Shown here: piece after piece, positions 25,098-33,525 of the stretch
Position numbering within the stretch: position 1 is the first letter of the stretch
Layout of the letters: the number at the start of each line of letters is the position of its first letter
NCBI RefSeq assembly: GCF_000378145.1
Contig: NZ_KB899277.1
Location: 1 to 64,000, forward strand
Direction: 5' to 3'
Length of the DNA: 64,000 bases
DNA from: Saccharibacillus kuerlensis DSM 22868
GTDB taxonomy: Bacteria > Bacillota > Bacilli > Paenibacillales > Paenibacillaceae
Program-made: the position numbers and the translations under genes
The notes under the pieces: model-generated
Told to the model about the DNA's origin: nothing
Seen by the model: only the letters and a program-made list of their open reading frames with translations
Database searches by the model: none

Positions 25098-26564
25098 TCA
25101 GCTTTCCGGCGAAGCTTCTATTTCCTCCATGTATCGGTCAATCAATCCCTGTTTGAGCTTCCATGCTTTTTCACTGATATTGACACGGTAGATTTCTGGA
25201 TTCAACTTACGCAGATACTGCGGCCAGAATAAACTTAACTGCGAAGCGTGATAGCTGCGGATCTCATCCAGCGAAGGCATTTCATACACAAGCCGGCCGT
25301 CTTCGAAGATTGGCGTCAGCATGCTGTGAGCATCGTAATTTTTCACATAACGACGAATATAAGTGTGCAGCGGGTTGAAGAGCTTCAATTGACGCCCTTC
25401 CTTCGGTTCCGTTTCGTCAGGGAAACAAATATAATCCGCTACGGCTTTGCCTGTTCCGCGATCGACAATTCGGTAAACGTCTTTCTTGCCCGGCGTCGTT
25501 ACTTTTTCCGGATTCGCCGAGATTTTGATTGTCGGCTGCATGGCTCCGTCCACTTCGCGCTCTACCAGCTTGTACACGCCGCCCAAGGAAGGTTGGTCAT
25601 GTGCCGTGATCAGCTGTGTGCCCACTCCCCAAACATCGATACGGGCATCCTGTGTTTTCAGCTCAGTAATCGTATGTTCGTCAAGATCGTTGGAAGCGAC
25701 AATCTTCACATACTGCAGCCCCGCTTCATCCAGCATCTTGCGGGCTTCAATTGACAAGTATGCAAGATCTCCACTATCCAAGCGAATCGAATTCAATCGC
25801 TTGCCGCGCTGCTCAAGCTTCTTCGCCGTTCGGATAGCATTCGGAACGCCGCTGTTGAGCGTATCGAATGTATCCACGAGCAAAGTCGAACCGTCGGGCA
25901 GTACTTCGGCGTATTTGTCGAATGCTTCCTGCTCACTCTCGAAGCTCTGAACCCAAGAGTGGGCATGCGTTCCCTTGGTCGGGATGCCAAAGCGCTTGCC
26001 TGCCATCATATTCGATGTGGCATGGAAACCGGCTACGTAAGCGGCGCGCGCCCCCCATACGGCAGCATCTGCTTCCTGAGCCCGGCGTGTACCGAATTCC
26101 AGCAGTGTATCTCCATCCGCCGCCTGCTTGATTCGAGCTGCTTTTGTGGCAATTAACGTCTGGAAATTCATAAAGTTCAGCAGCGCCGTTTCGACCAACT
26201 GTGCTTCAAAAATTGTACCTTCTACACGAATCAGAGGTTCATTAGGGAAGACTACGGCACCTTCACGCATCGAATACATAGTCCCGTTGAAACGGAACGT
26301 ACGCAGTTCTTCCAGAAAGCGGGAATCATATTGTTCTTCCTGTTCGGACAAATAGCGGATATCGTCTTCTTGGAATCGAAGGTTTGATACATAATTCACA
26401 ATTCGTTCGAGCCCTGCAAATACTGCATAGCCGTTGCCGAACGGTAATGTGCGGAAGTAGGCTTCAAACACCGCCTTGCGCTTATGCGTACCGTTCATCC
26501 AATGAGCATACATCATGTTGATCTGATATTTGTCTGTATGTAAAGCCATTCCGGGCATATCCAT
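25098..26564 (-). CDS. pncB: Nicotinate phosphoribosyltransferase
   Basis: It converts nicotinate and PRPP to nicotinate mononucleotide, with ATP hydrolysis, in NAD salvage. The 488-residue protein begins ALHTDKYQINMMYAHW, has the phosphoribosyl-binding EFGTRRAQEADAAVWGARAAYVAG with the histidine of FHATSNMMAGKRFG, and the IRLDSGDLAYLS block typical of the long Firmicute form. GGAGG seven bases before ATG sets the start. It is the third gene after nrtR and pncA on the same strand. Confidence 0.93.
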   Translation of the reverse strand: MDMPGMALHTDKYQINMMYAHWMNGTHKRKAVFEAYFRTLPFGNGYAVFAGLERIVNYVSNLRFQEDDIRYLSEQEEQYDSRFLEELRTFRFNGTMYSMREGAVVFPNEPLIRVEGTIFEAQLVETALLNFMNFQTLIATKAARIKQAADGDTLLEFGTRRAQEADAAVWGARAAYVAGFHATSNMMAGKRFGIPTKGTHAHSWVQSFESEQEAFDKYAEVLPDGSTLLVDTFDTLNSGVPNAIRTAKKLEQRGKRLNSIRLDSGDLAYLSIEARKMLDEAGLQYVKIVASNDLDEHTITELKTQDARIDVWGVGTQLITAHDQPSLGGVYKLVEREVDGAMQPTIKISANPEKVTTPGKKDVYRIVDRGTGKAVADYICFPDETEPKEGRQLKLFNPLHTYIRRYVKNYDAHSMLTPIFEDGRLVYEMPSLDEIRSYHASQLSLFWPQYLRKLNPEIYRVNISEKAWKLKQGLIDRYMEEIEASPES

Positions 26565-26677
26565 ACCGTTTCCTCCTTCAATCCGGTGCCTCCAGTACGA
26601 CCGCATAAGAGTCATGAATTATGCGGTCGGCCGATCACCCTTAGAATTTCCGTCCCCCAGGTATAACTCTGCCCCTG

Positions 26678-27217
26678 TCAGCCCGATACGACCTTCGCTC
26701 CCAAACTGCCTTTGAAGTGTTCCAACGCCCATTTGTGTCCGATCTCATTAAAACTGGCGACCGCATCCTCATGCACGACGATAGAAAAGCCCAAATTATA
26801 GGCGTCGACCGCCGTATGCAGAACACAAATATCGGTGCAAACGCCGATCAGATGAACTTCGGTGATTCCTCTTGCCCGCAAACGCATCGCCAGATCCGTA
26901 CCGGCAAAAGCACTGTATCTTGTCTTGTCCATCCAATAAATATTCGCTTGATGCTGCTCGTACACATCTTTAAGCCGCCCATACAGTTCTCTTCCCGCAG
27001 TTCCGCGGATATTATGCGGCGGGAACAGACTGCTTTCCGGGTGGTACCCATCATTCTCATCGTGAAGATCGACTGCCATGACCGTATAGTCGCCATCTGC
27101 AGCGAAACGTTCGGTCAATTGGACAATCCGATCTTCAATTGCAATACCGGGTTCTCCTACTGGCAGATTACCGTCTACAAAGTCGTTCGTATAATCAATC
27201 ACAATCAGAGCTTTCAT
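26678..27217 (-). CDS. pncA: Nicotinamidase
   Basis: Isochorismatase-fold hydrolase that deaminates nicotinamide to nicotinate. The catalytic triad is visible as D8 (VIDYTNDF), K98 (DKTRYSAF) and C131 (GVCTDICV); metal ligands come from the DLHDEND...H segment around residues 50-60. At 179 residues the length is normal for Bacillus-type enzymes. It sits between the NrtR regulator and pncB, whose product uses the nicotinate it makes, so the reaction order mirrors the operon. The start ATG has GAGGAGGAT just upstream. Confidence 0.92.
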   Translation of the reverse strand: MKALIVIDYTNDFVDGNLPVGEPGIAIEDRIVQLTERFAADGDYTVMAVDLHDENDGYHPESSLFPPHNIRGTAGRELYGRLKDVYEQHQANIYWMDKTRYSAFAGTDLAMRLRARGITEVHLIGVCTDICVLHTAVDAYNLGFSIVVHEDAVASFNEIGHKWALEHFKGSLGAKVVSG

Positions 27218-27264
27218 CGAACATCCTCCTCTTGTCTTATCCAGATCAAACTAAGCATAAGAAA

Positions 27265-28038
27265 TTAAGAGTAAATCGACAGACGAGGTACATTGTCCAA
27301 AAACCGGTACAACTGGGCTGGACGCTGCGAATACTGGTTCGAACTGACCGGATTTCCGTTTTCGTCCCTAACTTCCTCAAGAATGCCTTTTCGACTGCGT
27401 GTCGAAGTGATTTTACGGATAAAATTCGGTTCTTCAAAATCCGGAACAACCGCTTTGATTACTTGATACAATTCACTCAATGTAAATTCCTGCGGTAAAA
27501 ATTTGCGTGCAATTGTTGTCTGCAGCATTTTTTCCTGAATTCTTCGATAAGCGTCGGCAATGATATCGCGATGGTCGAAACCGAGATCAAGCTCTTCCAA
27601 CGCTTCTTCGATTGTGAACAATCCCACTTCCCCGGCATCGTCGGCGGCCTGGCGTTTCTCCAACACCTCTTCTTCAACAAGCGCGAAAAAGGCATGAGAG
27701 ATAATCCAGCCTCTGGGATCCCGTCCCGGGTCGCTGTATACGCTCAAATATTCCAAGTGCCGCCCTACGACGCCCGTTTCCTCTTTGAGCTCGCGCATAG
27801 CTGTTTCGTACAGGGATTCATCATCGCGAGAAAAGCCGCCAGGAAGCGCCCACTTACCGGCAAAAGGCCAGGCTCGGCGTCGGATCAGCATGACCCGCAG
27901 TTCTCGCAGAGGAAGCGTCTTAGTTACAGTCTTGCGCTCTCTCTTCGTCAATGTAAACATTACGATGTCAGCCGGTGCCCCATCGGGTGTCCGGTACTTC
28001 TTCACATCGTAATTCGATTGTTCATTCTGGTCGTTCAT
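27265..28038 (-). CDS. nrtR: NUDIX-domain transcriptional regulator of NAD metabolism (NrtR type)
   Basis: NrtR regulators bind ADP-ribose through an inactive or modified Nudix domain and repress NAD genes with a C-terminal winged helix. Here the Nudix box is GGFSRDDESLYETAMRELKE within residues about 60-85, intact enough that hydrolase activity is possible. It is followed by the wHTH part (FTLSELYQVIKAVVPDFEEPNFIRKI...). Its place upstream of pncA and pncB supports the role. The start is uncertain: several in-frame GTG/ATG codons occur and I chose the ATG with GGTGAT five bases upstream. Confidence 0.82.
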   Translation of the reverse strand: MNDQNEQSNYDVKKYRTPDGAPADIVMFTLTKRERKTVTKTLPLRELRVMLIRRRAWPFAGKWALPGGFSRDDESLYETAMRELKEETGVVGRHLEYLSVYSDPGRDPRGWIISHAFFALVEEEVLEKRQAADDAGEVGLFTIEEALEELDLGFDHRDIIADAYRRIQEKMLQTTIARKFLPQEFTLSELYQVIKAVVPDFEEPNFIRKITSTRSRKGILEEVRDENGNPVSSNQYSQRPAQLYRFLDNVPRLSIYS

Positions 28039-28088
28039 TGGCATCACCATCGCAGCATTTAATAAAATCGATTATACAAGTTTCAAAT

Positions 28089-28127
28089 ATGATAATATCA
28101 TTATGACACACTCGGTTTATTTGTCAA
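28089..28127 (-). promoter_or_regulatory. Promoter and palindromic operator of nrtR-pncA-pncB
   Basis: On the minus strand TTGACA (28122-28127), 16-nt spacer, CATAAT (28100-28105). A perfect 13-bp palindrome, ATGATAATATCAT (28089-28101), overlaps the -10 and the start site, as expected for an autoregulating NrtR operator. The -35 overlaps the last codons of the upstream GNAT gene. Confidence 0.55.
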
Positions 28128-29188
28128 CCCTGCCTTAGATGAATTGTACGCATATCGCAGCCCATCTGATACAAATCGATCGATTCGCCTTCAATGATTA
28201 ATGCACTGCGCATAATCCCTTCCAACTTGAATCCAATGGAGCGGTACAATCTATAGGCACGCTGGTTAGGCGCTTGAACGGTCAGCTCGGCGCGAAGAAT
28301 TTGACGTCTTGCTGCCCAATCGAACAGCTCTCTAAAAAACGTTCGACCGAGTCCCTGTCCAGTGTAGGGTTCCAAAATTCCAATGACTACATAGACCGTA
28401 TGCTGATTGCGCCGCACTTTGCCGCCGGTAGCTTCCAAATAACCGACGATTTGCCCTTCATACTCGGCGACCCACATCATTGAATTGGAACTTCGCAGCA
28501 GCATTCGAACTTGTTCAAGCTGGTCGCCGTCAGTCATGCGACGTTCTCCGGGCTCATAGAGCATGGAAGTCGTCTCCCGATCAAGCTGCTTTTTCATCGC
28601 AAGCAGCTTCTGGCTGTCGTGCAGCTCGATCCTGCGTACAATCGGGCCTGCTGCAGAACTGCCGGCTGAAATCCGGGTGTAGTCAACAGCTTTTTCTTGG
28701 AGATTTTCCGTCAGAAATTCGAGCATCAACCGATCCTGCTTCGGCAGGTCGTTCCCTTTTACGGGCTGCAGTCGGCTGTTTGTATAGTAATCCGGCTCGA
28801 CCGCTATTATACGAAATCCCGAACGCTGGTAAACTTTCGCAAGCTTTGTCTCCCAATTCCCTGTGTAAGCAACCAGACGGCGAACACCAGAATCGCGCAT
28901 CGCTGCAGCTGCAATCTGAAGGACCCGTCTGAGCTGCTCGACATTGTCGTCCTTCCAATTCATAATTGCCGCGTTAACGATTTCCGCTTCTTCCGCGCCC
29001 ATTCGAAGACAGCCTACGGCAGTCACAATCTGTCCATTCTCCCGCAGTGTCCACCAATCCGCTTCCTGTAAATAAGTTTCGATTCGCCACTTGAGCGGAT
29101 CGCCTTTTTCCAACAGTTCTATCGGCAGTCTTTCTGGATAGGCTTCATAGCCGATTTCTTCCGTTTCATCGATCTGATCACGTTCCAT
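28124..29188 (-). CDS. Protein with two GNAT acetyltransferase domains
   Basis: The 354-residue protein is a tandem GNAT. The N-terminal half (about 1-150) is a degenerate domain with WTLRENGQIVTAVGCLRM and RRLVAYTGNWETKLAKVYQRSGFR. The C-terminal half (about 185-350) is complete, with the acetyl-CoA loop ILEPYTGQGLGRTFFREL and the ending NQRAYRLYRSIGFKLEG. The substrate is unknown. It lies downstream of ricA on the same strand, separated by a likely terminator, and its 3' end carries the nrtR promoter -35. The start has AGAGGGG about ten bases upstream. Confidence 0.82.
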   Translation of the reverse strand: MERDQIDETEEIGYEAYPERLPIELLEKGDPLKWRIETYLQEADWWTLRENGQIVTAVGCLRMGAEEAEIVNAAIMNWKDDNVEQLRRVLQIAAAAMRDSGVRRLVAYTGNWETKLAKVYQRSGFRIIAVEPDYYTNSRLQPVKGNDLPKQDRLMLEFLTENLQEKAVDYTRISAGSSAAGPIVRRIELHDSQKLLAMKKQLDRETTSMLYEPGERRMTDGDQLEQVRMLLRSSNSMMWVAEYEGQIVGYLEATGGKVRRNQHTVYVVIGILEPYTGQGLGRTFFRELFDWAARRQILRAELTVQAPNQRAYRLYRSIGFKLEGIMRSALIIEGESIDLYQMGCDMRTIHLRQG

Positions 29189-29236
29189 AAGGCCCGCCCC
29201 TCTTCGATCTTACGATTTATCCCAAGCTCCGAAAGA

Positions 29237-29270
29237 CAAAAGACGCGGAAACATTCGCCCGCGCCTTTCG
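29237..29270 (-). terminator. Terminator of ricA
   Basis: On the minus strand AAAGGCGCGG pairs with CCGCGTCTTTT across a ten-base loop, followed by T-rich sequence. Confidence 0.7.
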
Positions 29271-29292
29271 TTTTCTTCCGCTTCTTCCGACT

Positions 29293-29751
29293 TTAACCGC
29301 AGGAAGATGGCGGAGTATCCGCCCCTTTTTCCACGGCAATCTTCTCGGATACGGTAGAATGAATGGCCGAAACGACCATTTGCAGCAAATCGTTGATCTC
29401 GACTTGTCCCTGCTGATAATCGCCGACAATCGGAATTCCATCAAGTTCTTCCTGAAACTCCTGCATTTCCGCTTCAATCATTGCAGCCATTTTTGCATTT
29501 TTCATGGCTTCGAATGCTACAATTTCTTTTTGCTTCTTTTTAATCGCGGAAATAAGGAATTGAATCCGTTCATGTCCTTGAATTTGTCTCTCCGCCTGTT
29601 GGAACACGCGTACTTCTTCACTGGAAGAGATCAAATCCGCCAATTCTCGACTCTTGTTCAAAATATCTTCCCGGCTCCAAACTGCTGCGGGAACGCCGGC
29701 TGCTGCGTGTTCCCGAATATTTCCCGGTTCCTCGTGCTGTTGTGTATTCAT
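29293..29751 (-). CDS. ricA: RicA/YmcA family regulator of RNase Y and sporulation/biofilm development
   Basis: RicA works with RicF and RicT as an Fe-S-containing complex that guides RNase Y in mRNA maturation and promotes Spo0A phosphorylation, biofilm formation and competence in B. subtilis. The 152-residue, mostly helical protein matches the YmcA pattern: EDILNKSRELADLISSSEEV, then FQQAERQIQGHERIQFLISAIK, then EELDGIPIVGDYQQGQVEIN, then DLLQMVVSAIHS. There is a short extra N-terminus and a single Cys near the end (SSCG). GAGGAG precedes ATG. RNase Y, its functional partner, is encoded 4 kb away. Confidence 0.85.
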   Translation of the reverse strand: MNTQQHEEPGNIREHAAAGVPAAVWSREDILNKSRELADLISSSEEVRVFQQAERQIQGHERIQFLISAIKKKQKEIVAFEAMKNAKMAAMIEAEMQEFQEELDGIPIVGDYQQGQVEINDLLQMVVSAIHSTVSEKIAVEKGADTPPSSCG

Positions 29752-30123
29752 TTTCGCGCTCCTCTTTGTATATATTCAAACCGTTTGCTGCGGCTATTTA
29801 TCTTCATGATCTTAAATCCCATCATTGTCGCATCATCCCGTATAAATCATCAGTTCTACTAAACTTTCCGCGCCTCATACATCCTATTAAATCGAAATGA
29901 TCTTGAGGCTCGTCTTCATTTCCAACCTTCTCGATACCCGTTTCATACTTTATATCTTTTTTCTCTGCTGCAGCTGTATAGACATTCCTTGTACGATAGA
30001 AAATTATATCACACTGCCTTCTTTCATTCCATTTGTTTTCCTTCTCGCAGTCATTTTACGTTATACTTAGGCATACACGAGTCGCTTGCTGGCTCGCATA
30101 CACTTTGCAGGGGGAAACACCAG
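29752..30123. other. Intergenic region between ricA and the transglutaminase-like gene
   Basis: An AT-rich 372-base stretch between two divergent genes. I see no convincing ORF, RNA gene or strong promoter; TATACT at about 30061-30066 could be a -10 for the plus-strand gene but lacks a matching -35. Confidence 0.5.
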
Positions 30124-31194
30124 TTGAAGAAGAATCGTATCGCTTTATACCTGTCTGCAGTACTTATCGGATTTTCCGCCGTACTGCCGATCGCTCCGCA
30201 AGTTGTAGTCGCCGCTTCATCCGACGCGTCGGTAATTGCATCCATCACGACCGCTATTGAACAAAAGAAGCCGACATTTACGTTAAAGATGACTAAAGTC
30301 CAATTTTCGCGGGTAAATGCTCTTCTAGCCAGTGCCGCAGCTAAAGCCGAGCCTTACTCGCGCTATACAATTGACCGGATTGATACACGGGCCACTCTTA
30401 CAGGTTCCCAGGCTTCGGTTCGCTTTACTGCCGTTTATTTGGAAAATAAACAGCAGATGGAATACGTAACTGCCCAAGCTAAAGCCGCACTTAAGAAAAT
30501 TATTAAGCCCGGTATGAGTCAAGAGGAAAAAGTAAAGGTCATTCACGACTACATTGTCAAACGCTTCGCTTACGATGAATCCATGACCCGCTATTCGGCT
30601 TATCAAGGTCTGACCAAAGGTACAACCGTATGTCAAGGTTATACGCTTCTTGGTTACCGGATGCTGACGCTCGCAGGAATCGATACACGAATTGTCGAAG
30701 GAAGAGCCGGCGGACAAAGTCATGCATGGAATAAGGTCAAAGTAGACGGCCGCTGGTATAATCTTGACTTGACTTGGGACGACCCGACTCCGGACCGTAA
30801 AAATGAAGTTTCGTACGCCTACTATCTCGTCAACGATGAACTGCTGAGCCGTGATCATACATGGACGAAAAAAACTGTTCCGGCTGCCGTTTCCGATTAC
30901 CGGGCACAGCTGGCACAGAAAGCGAAAAGCAGCGCCAAGCACCGTAATATGCTGGCCGCTATCGGCGGAGAAATCACTTCCACGACCGCTTCGCTGCAGC
31001 AAAAAGTAATCGGCGCTATTGAAAAACAAAGAGAGAGTCTGACCTTGATTCACGATTTCGGTTCTTTTTCGCCGAAAACTCAATTGGATCGAATTATGAA
31101 AGCCTGCTCCAATACGGTAGTGAAGCAAGTTCGTTACGCTTACCGAACTGCCGACAACGGGACTGCAACTTTGGTATTCACATTCACTTATTGA
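30124..31194 (+). CDS. Secreted transglutaminase-like (cysteine protease fold) protein
   Basis: The 356-residue protein starts at TTG, preceded by CAGGGGG; the next residues KKNR and a hydrophobic stretch form a signal peptide cleaved near VVAA-SS. Residues about 130-225 are a transglutaminase-like domain with the triad Cys170 (TTVCQGYT), His200 (QSHAWNKV) and Asp215 (YNLDLTWDDP). Such domains act as proteases, amidases or cross-linkers, and the activity cannot be read. The C-terminal 130 residues contain a helical stretch and a beta-rich end of unknown role. A terminator follows, so the gene stands alone. Confidence 0.85.
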   Translation: MKKNRIALYLSAVLIGFSAVLPIAPQVVVAASSDASVIASITTAIEQKKPTFTLKMTKVQFSRVNALLASAAAKAEPYSRYTIDRIDTRATLTGSQASVRFTAVYLENKQQMEYVTAQAKAALKKIIKPGMSQEEKVKVIHDYIVKRFAYDESMTRYSAYQGLTKGTTVCQGYTLLGYRMLTLAGIDTRIVEGRAGGQSHAWNKVKVDGRWYNLDLTWDDPTPDRKNEVSYAYYLVNDELLSRDHTWTKKTVPAAVSDYRAQLAQKAKSSAKHRNMLAAIGGEITSTTASLQQKVIGAIEKQRESLTLIHDFGSFSPKTQLDRIMKACSNTVVKQVRYAYRTADNGTATLVFTFTY

Positions 31195-31235
31195 ATATGA
31201 GCTGCTTCAGCGCTGTAACAAGAAAAGCTGTAATA

Positions 31236-31272
31236 AGAAAAAAGGAACCGCCCTTGGGCGGTTCCTTTTTCA
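31236..31272. terminator. Bidirectional terminator
   Basis: AAAAAGGAACCGCCC and GGGCGGTTCCTTTTT form a perfect long stem between two convergent genes. Confidence 0.93.
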
Positions 31273-31298
31273 TTATGCAGATAAAATCCGTACGGATC

Positions 31299-31871
31299 TT
31301 AATCGATGATTTCAGCTGTATCGCCTGTTTTTGCCAGTACCGCATTCGCTTCGTCGGTATCGATATGCATATCGAGTGCGAACGAATCAGAAACGCGTGC
31401 TACAACATTTTCGAATACAACGCCGCGGTCGCCGCCGAAACGAACTTTCAGCAGCTGCTTGTCCTGGATGTTCCACTTTTCGGCATCGGATGTGTGGAAG
31501 TGAATATGACGAGCGGCTACAATAACGCCTTCCTCAATCGTCACTTCGCCAGCCGGTCCCTTAAGCGTAATTCCTGGAGTTCCATCAATATTACCGGATT
31601 CGCGAACCGGAGCTTTTACGCCCAATGCGAACGAGTCTGTCTGCGAAATTTCCAGTTGGGTTGCAGGACGAGCCGGGCCCAGAATACGAACTTTTGGGAA
31701 AGTGCCTTTGGAGCCGACAACTTCAACCGTTTCATTGGCTGCGAATTGTCCAGGCTGCGACAGAGGCTTCATTTCAGTCAGTTGGTATCCTTGTCCGAAC
31801 AATGTTTCCACATGTTCTTGAGTGAGATGGATGTGACGTGCGGACACGCCAACAGGTACGATTTTACTCAT
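31299..31871 (-). CDS. pduL: Phosphate propanoyltransferase (PduL-type phosphotransacylase)
   Basis: PduL exchanges acyl-CoA and phosphate to form acyl phosphates. The 190-residue protein consists of two beta-barrel repeats with metal-binding histidines in GVSARHIHLTQEHVE and AARHIHFHTSDAEKW. No microcompartment shell or aldehyde dehydrogenase gene is nearby and there is no clear N-terminal encapsulation helix, so it is likely a cytosolic housekeeping type, perhaps acting on acetyl-CoA. A frame 62 codons longer exists; AGGAG ten bases before MSKIVPVG decides the start. It is downstream of spoVS on the same strand. Confidence 0.88.
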   Translation of the reverse strand: MSKIVPVGVSARHIHLTQEHVETLFGQGYQLTEMKPLSQPGQFAANETVEVVGSKGTFPKVRILGPARPATQLEISQTDSFALGVKAPVRESGNIDGTPGITLKGPAGEVTIEEGVIVAARHIHFHTSDAEKWNIQDKQLLKVRFGGDRGVVFENVVARVSDSFALDMHIDTDEANAVLAKTGDTAEIID

Positions 31872-32144
31872 TTGCGAGTCACTCCTCTTCTTTTCTCTAT
31901 CTTTTCTGCGCCGATCGATAATCAGGCATTCTCTATAAAATACCCGCGCATCCTCCATTATACACCTTACACGGGAAAAGAAAAAGCACGATACCCGAAC
32001 AGTCATACGATTGTTGGTCAGTGAGGGAGAAGTCGTTAATCGAAAACTGATCATCAAAAAACAGACACTGCAAAAAGGAGATACTCTCCACCGTTCGGCA
32101 GAAAGATACCCCCTTCGCTATAACCCGCGTGCATGCTGCAAAAA

Positions 32145-32405
32145 CTATCTCGGCTCCACAATCAATTTGATTGCTGTTCGTTCCTCTCCATCGATGACGA
32201 CGTCGGTAAAGGCCGGAATACATATCAGATCGACCCCTCCCGGCGCCACAAATCCCCGGGCGATGGCTACTGCTTTAACCGCTTGGTTGAGCGCTCCCGC
32301 ACCAATCGCTTGAAGCTCGGCGGCTCCTTGCTCGCGCAGTACGCCTGCAAGCGCGCCGGCAACGGAATTAGGATTGGACTTGGCAGAAACTTTTAATACA
32401 TCCAT
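32145..32405 (-). CDS. spoVS: Stage V sporulation protein S
   Basis: The 86-residue AlbA-fold protein is highly conserved among spore formers (MDVLKVSAKSNPNSVAGALAG ... GALNQAVKAVAIARGF). In B. subtilis it affects engulfment, coat formation and septation. AGAGGAGGT precedes ATG. A textbook sigma-H promoter lies about 100 bases upstream, matching the known early-sporulation control of this gene. It follows ymdB on the same strand, as in B. subtilis. Confidence 0.95.
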   Translation of the reverse strand: MDVLKVSAKSNPNSVAGALAGVLREQGAAELQAIGAGALNQAVKAVAIARGFVAPGGVDLICIPAFTDVVIDGEERTAIKLIVEPR

Positions 32406-32510
32406 GAGCAGGTACCTCCTCTGGGAAGAAGTGATAGACAGTAGTACGGTGTATAGTGATGGCGAGCAGCGGATCAGTCTTTCAAAGAATTTGCTGTTTG
32501 AACGATTATT

Positions 32511-32539
32511 CTATTCGCTGTACTTCCGTAAAATCCTTC
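32511..32539 (-). promoter_or_regulatory. Sigma-H promoter of spoVS
   Basis: On the minus strand GAAGGATTT (32531-32539) matches RNAGGAWWW exactly. After an 11-nt spacer, AGCGAATAG (32511-32519) matches RNNGAATWW at all but the last position. Confidence 0.7.
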
Positions 32540-32593
32540 TTTTTTAAGAGGCCATAGCAAAATATTACGGCTGTATCAAAAGTTTGCGTCCGT

Positions 32594-33391
32594 TTACTCC
32601 ATCCGCCATTCGTCTTCCATCAGACGGATCTTTTCAATCTTCCGCGCATGTCCCGTCTCTTCATCAATGTCTACATAAACGCCATGAAAATGCCATTTCC
32701 CCTCTTCGTCCACATTAAAACGGGAAGGCAGCTGAGTTTTAAAACGATACAAAACGCCTTCCTGCTGCATGCCGAGAATTCCATCGCGCGGTCCGACCAT
32801 GCCGGCGTCAGTCAAATAAGCTGTTCCGCCTGGCAAAATTCGATCGTCGTTACTCTGTACATGCGTATGTGTTCCAACGACCAGCGATGCCCGTCCGTCC
32901 AGATGCCAGCCCATAGCAATCTTCTCCGAAGTTGCTTCAGCATGGAAATCGACAAGAATGCACTTGTGATTCTGACGCAGCTCATCCACAATCTCATCCG
33001 CTGCACGGAACGGACAATCGATTGCTGGCAAGAATGTTCGTCCCTGCAGATTAACGATTGCCAACTCTTTGCCATTCGCTTTAATTACAGTGTAACCGCG
33101 GCCCGGCGTACCCGGCGGGAAGTTGGCAGGACGAATCATACGCGGCTCATCGTCAATAAAATCGAATATTTCTTTGTTATCCCAAGTGTGGTTGCCCATT
33201 GTAATCCCGTGTATCCCCTGTTCGAACAATTGTCTGGCAATCGCATGGGTAATTCCTCGTCCTGAAGCCGAATTTTCAGCATTGGCAATAATGATATGAG
33301 GATTATATTTGGATTTTAAGTATGAAAGTTTTTCTTTGATGGCGCGGCGTCCCGGACTTCCAACAATATCGCCGATAAAAATCAATTTCAT
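32594..33391 (-). CDS. ymdB: Metallophosphoesterase YmdB (2',3'-cyclic nucleotide phosphodiesterase)
   Basis: YmdB hydrolyses 2',3'-cyclic nucleotides and influences biofilm and nanotube formation in B. subtilis. The 265-residue protein carries the metal-binding set in order: GDIVGSPGRR (residues about 6-15), NAENSASGRG, GNHTWDN, VDFHAEATSEK and GTHTHVQSND. GGGAG six bases before ATG favours this start over one nine codons upstream. It is separated from rny by a terminator-like stem, although the two are neighbours as in B. subtilis. Confidence 0.92.
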   Translation of the reverse strand: MKLIFIGDIVGSPGRRAIKEKLSYLKSKYNPHIIIANAENSASGRGITHAIARQLFEQGIHGITMGNHTWDNKEIFDFIDDEPRMIRPANFPPGTPGRGYTVIKANGKELAIVNLQGRTFLPAIDCPFRAADEIVDELRQNHKCILVDFHAEATSEKIAMGWHLDGRASLVVGTHTHVQSNDDRILPGGTAYLTDAGMVGPRDGILGMQQEGVLYRFKTQLPSRFNVDEEGKWHFHGVYVDIDEETGHARKIEKIRLMEDEWRME

Positions 33392-33420
33392 TTTGTTCTC
33401 CCTTTCTGTAACAAGCAAGA

Positions 33421-33463
33421 AGAAACGGCTGCTCCGTCCCGTGAAGGAAAAGCAGCCGTTTCT
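33421..33463 (-). terminator. Terminator after rny
   Basis: GAAACGGCTGCT and AGCAGCCGTTTC pair (12 bp) across a 17-base loop; TTTCTTCTTG follows on the minus strand. Confidence 0.75.
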
Positions 33464-33525
33464 CTACTGTCTTGGCATTCCATACGATTTACGCTATTCA
33501 GCCGATTTGCCCAAGGCGTCCCGGT

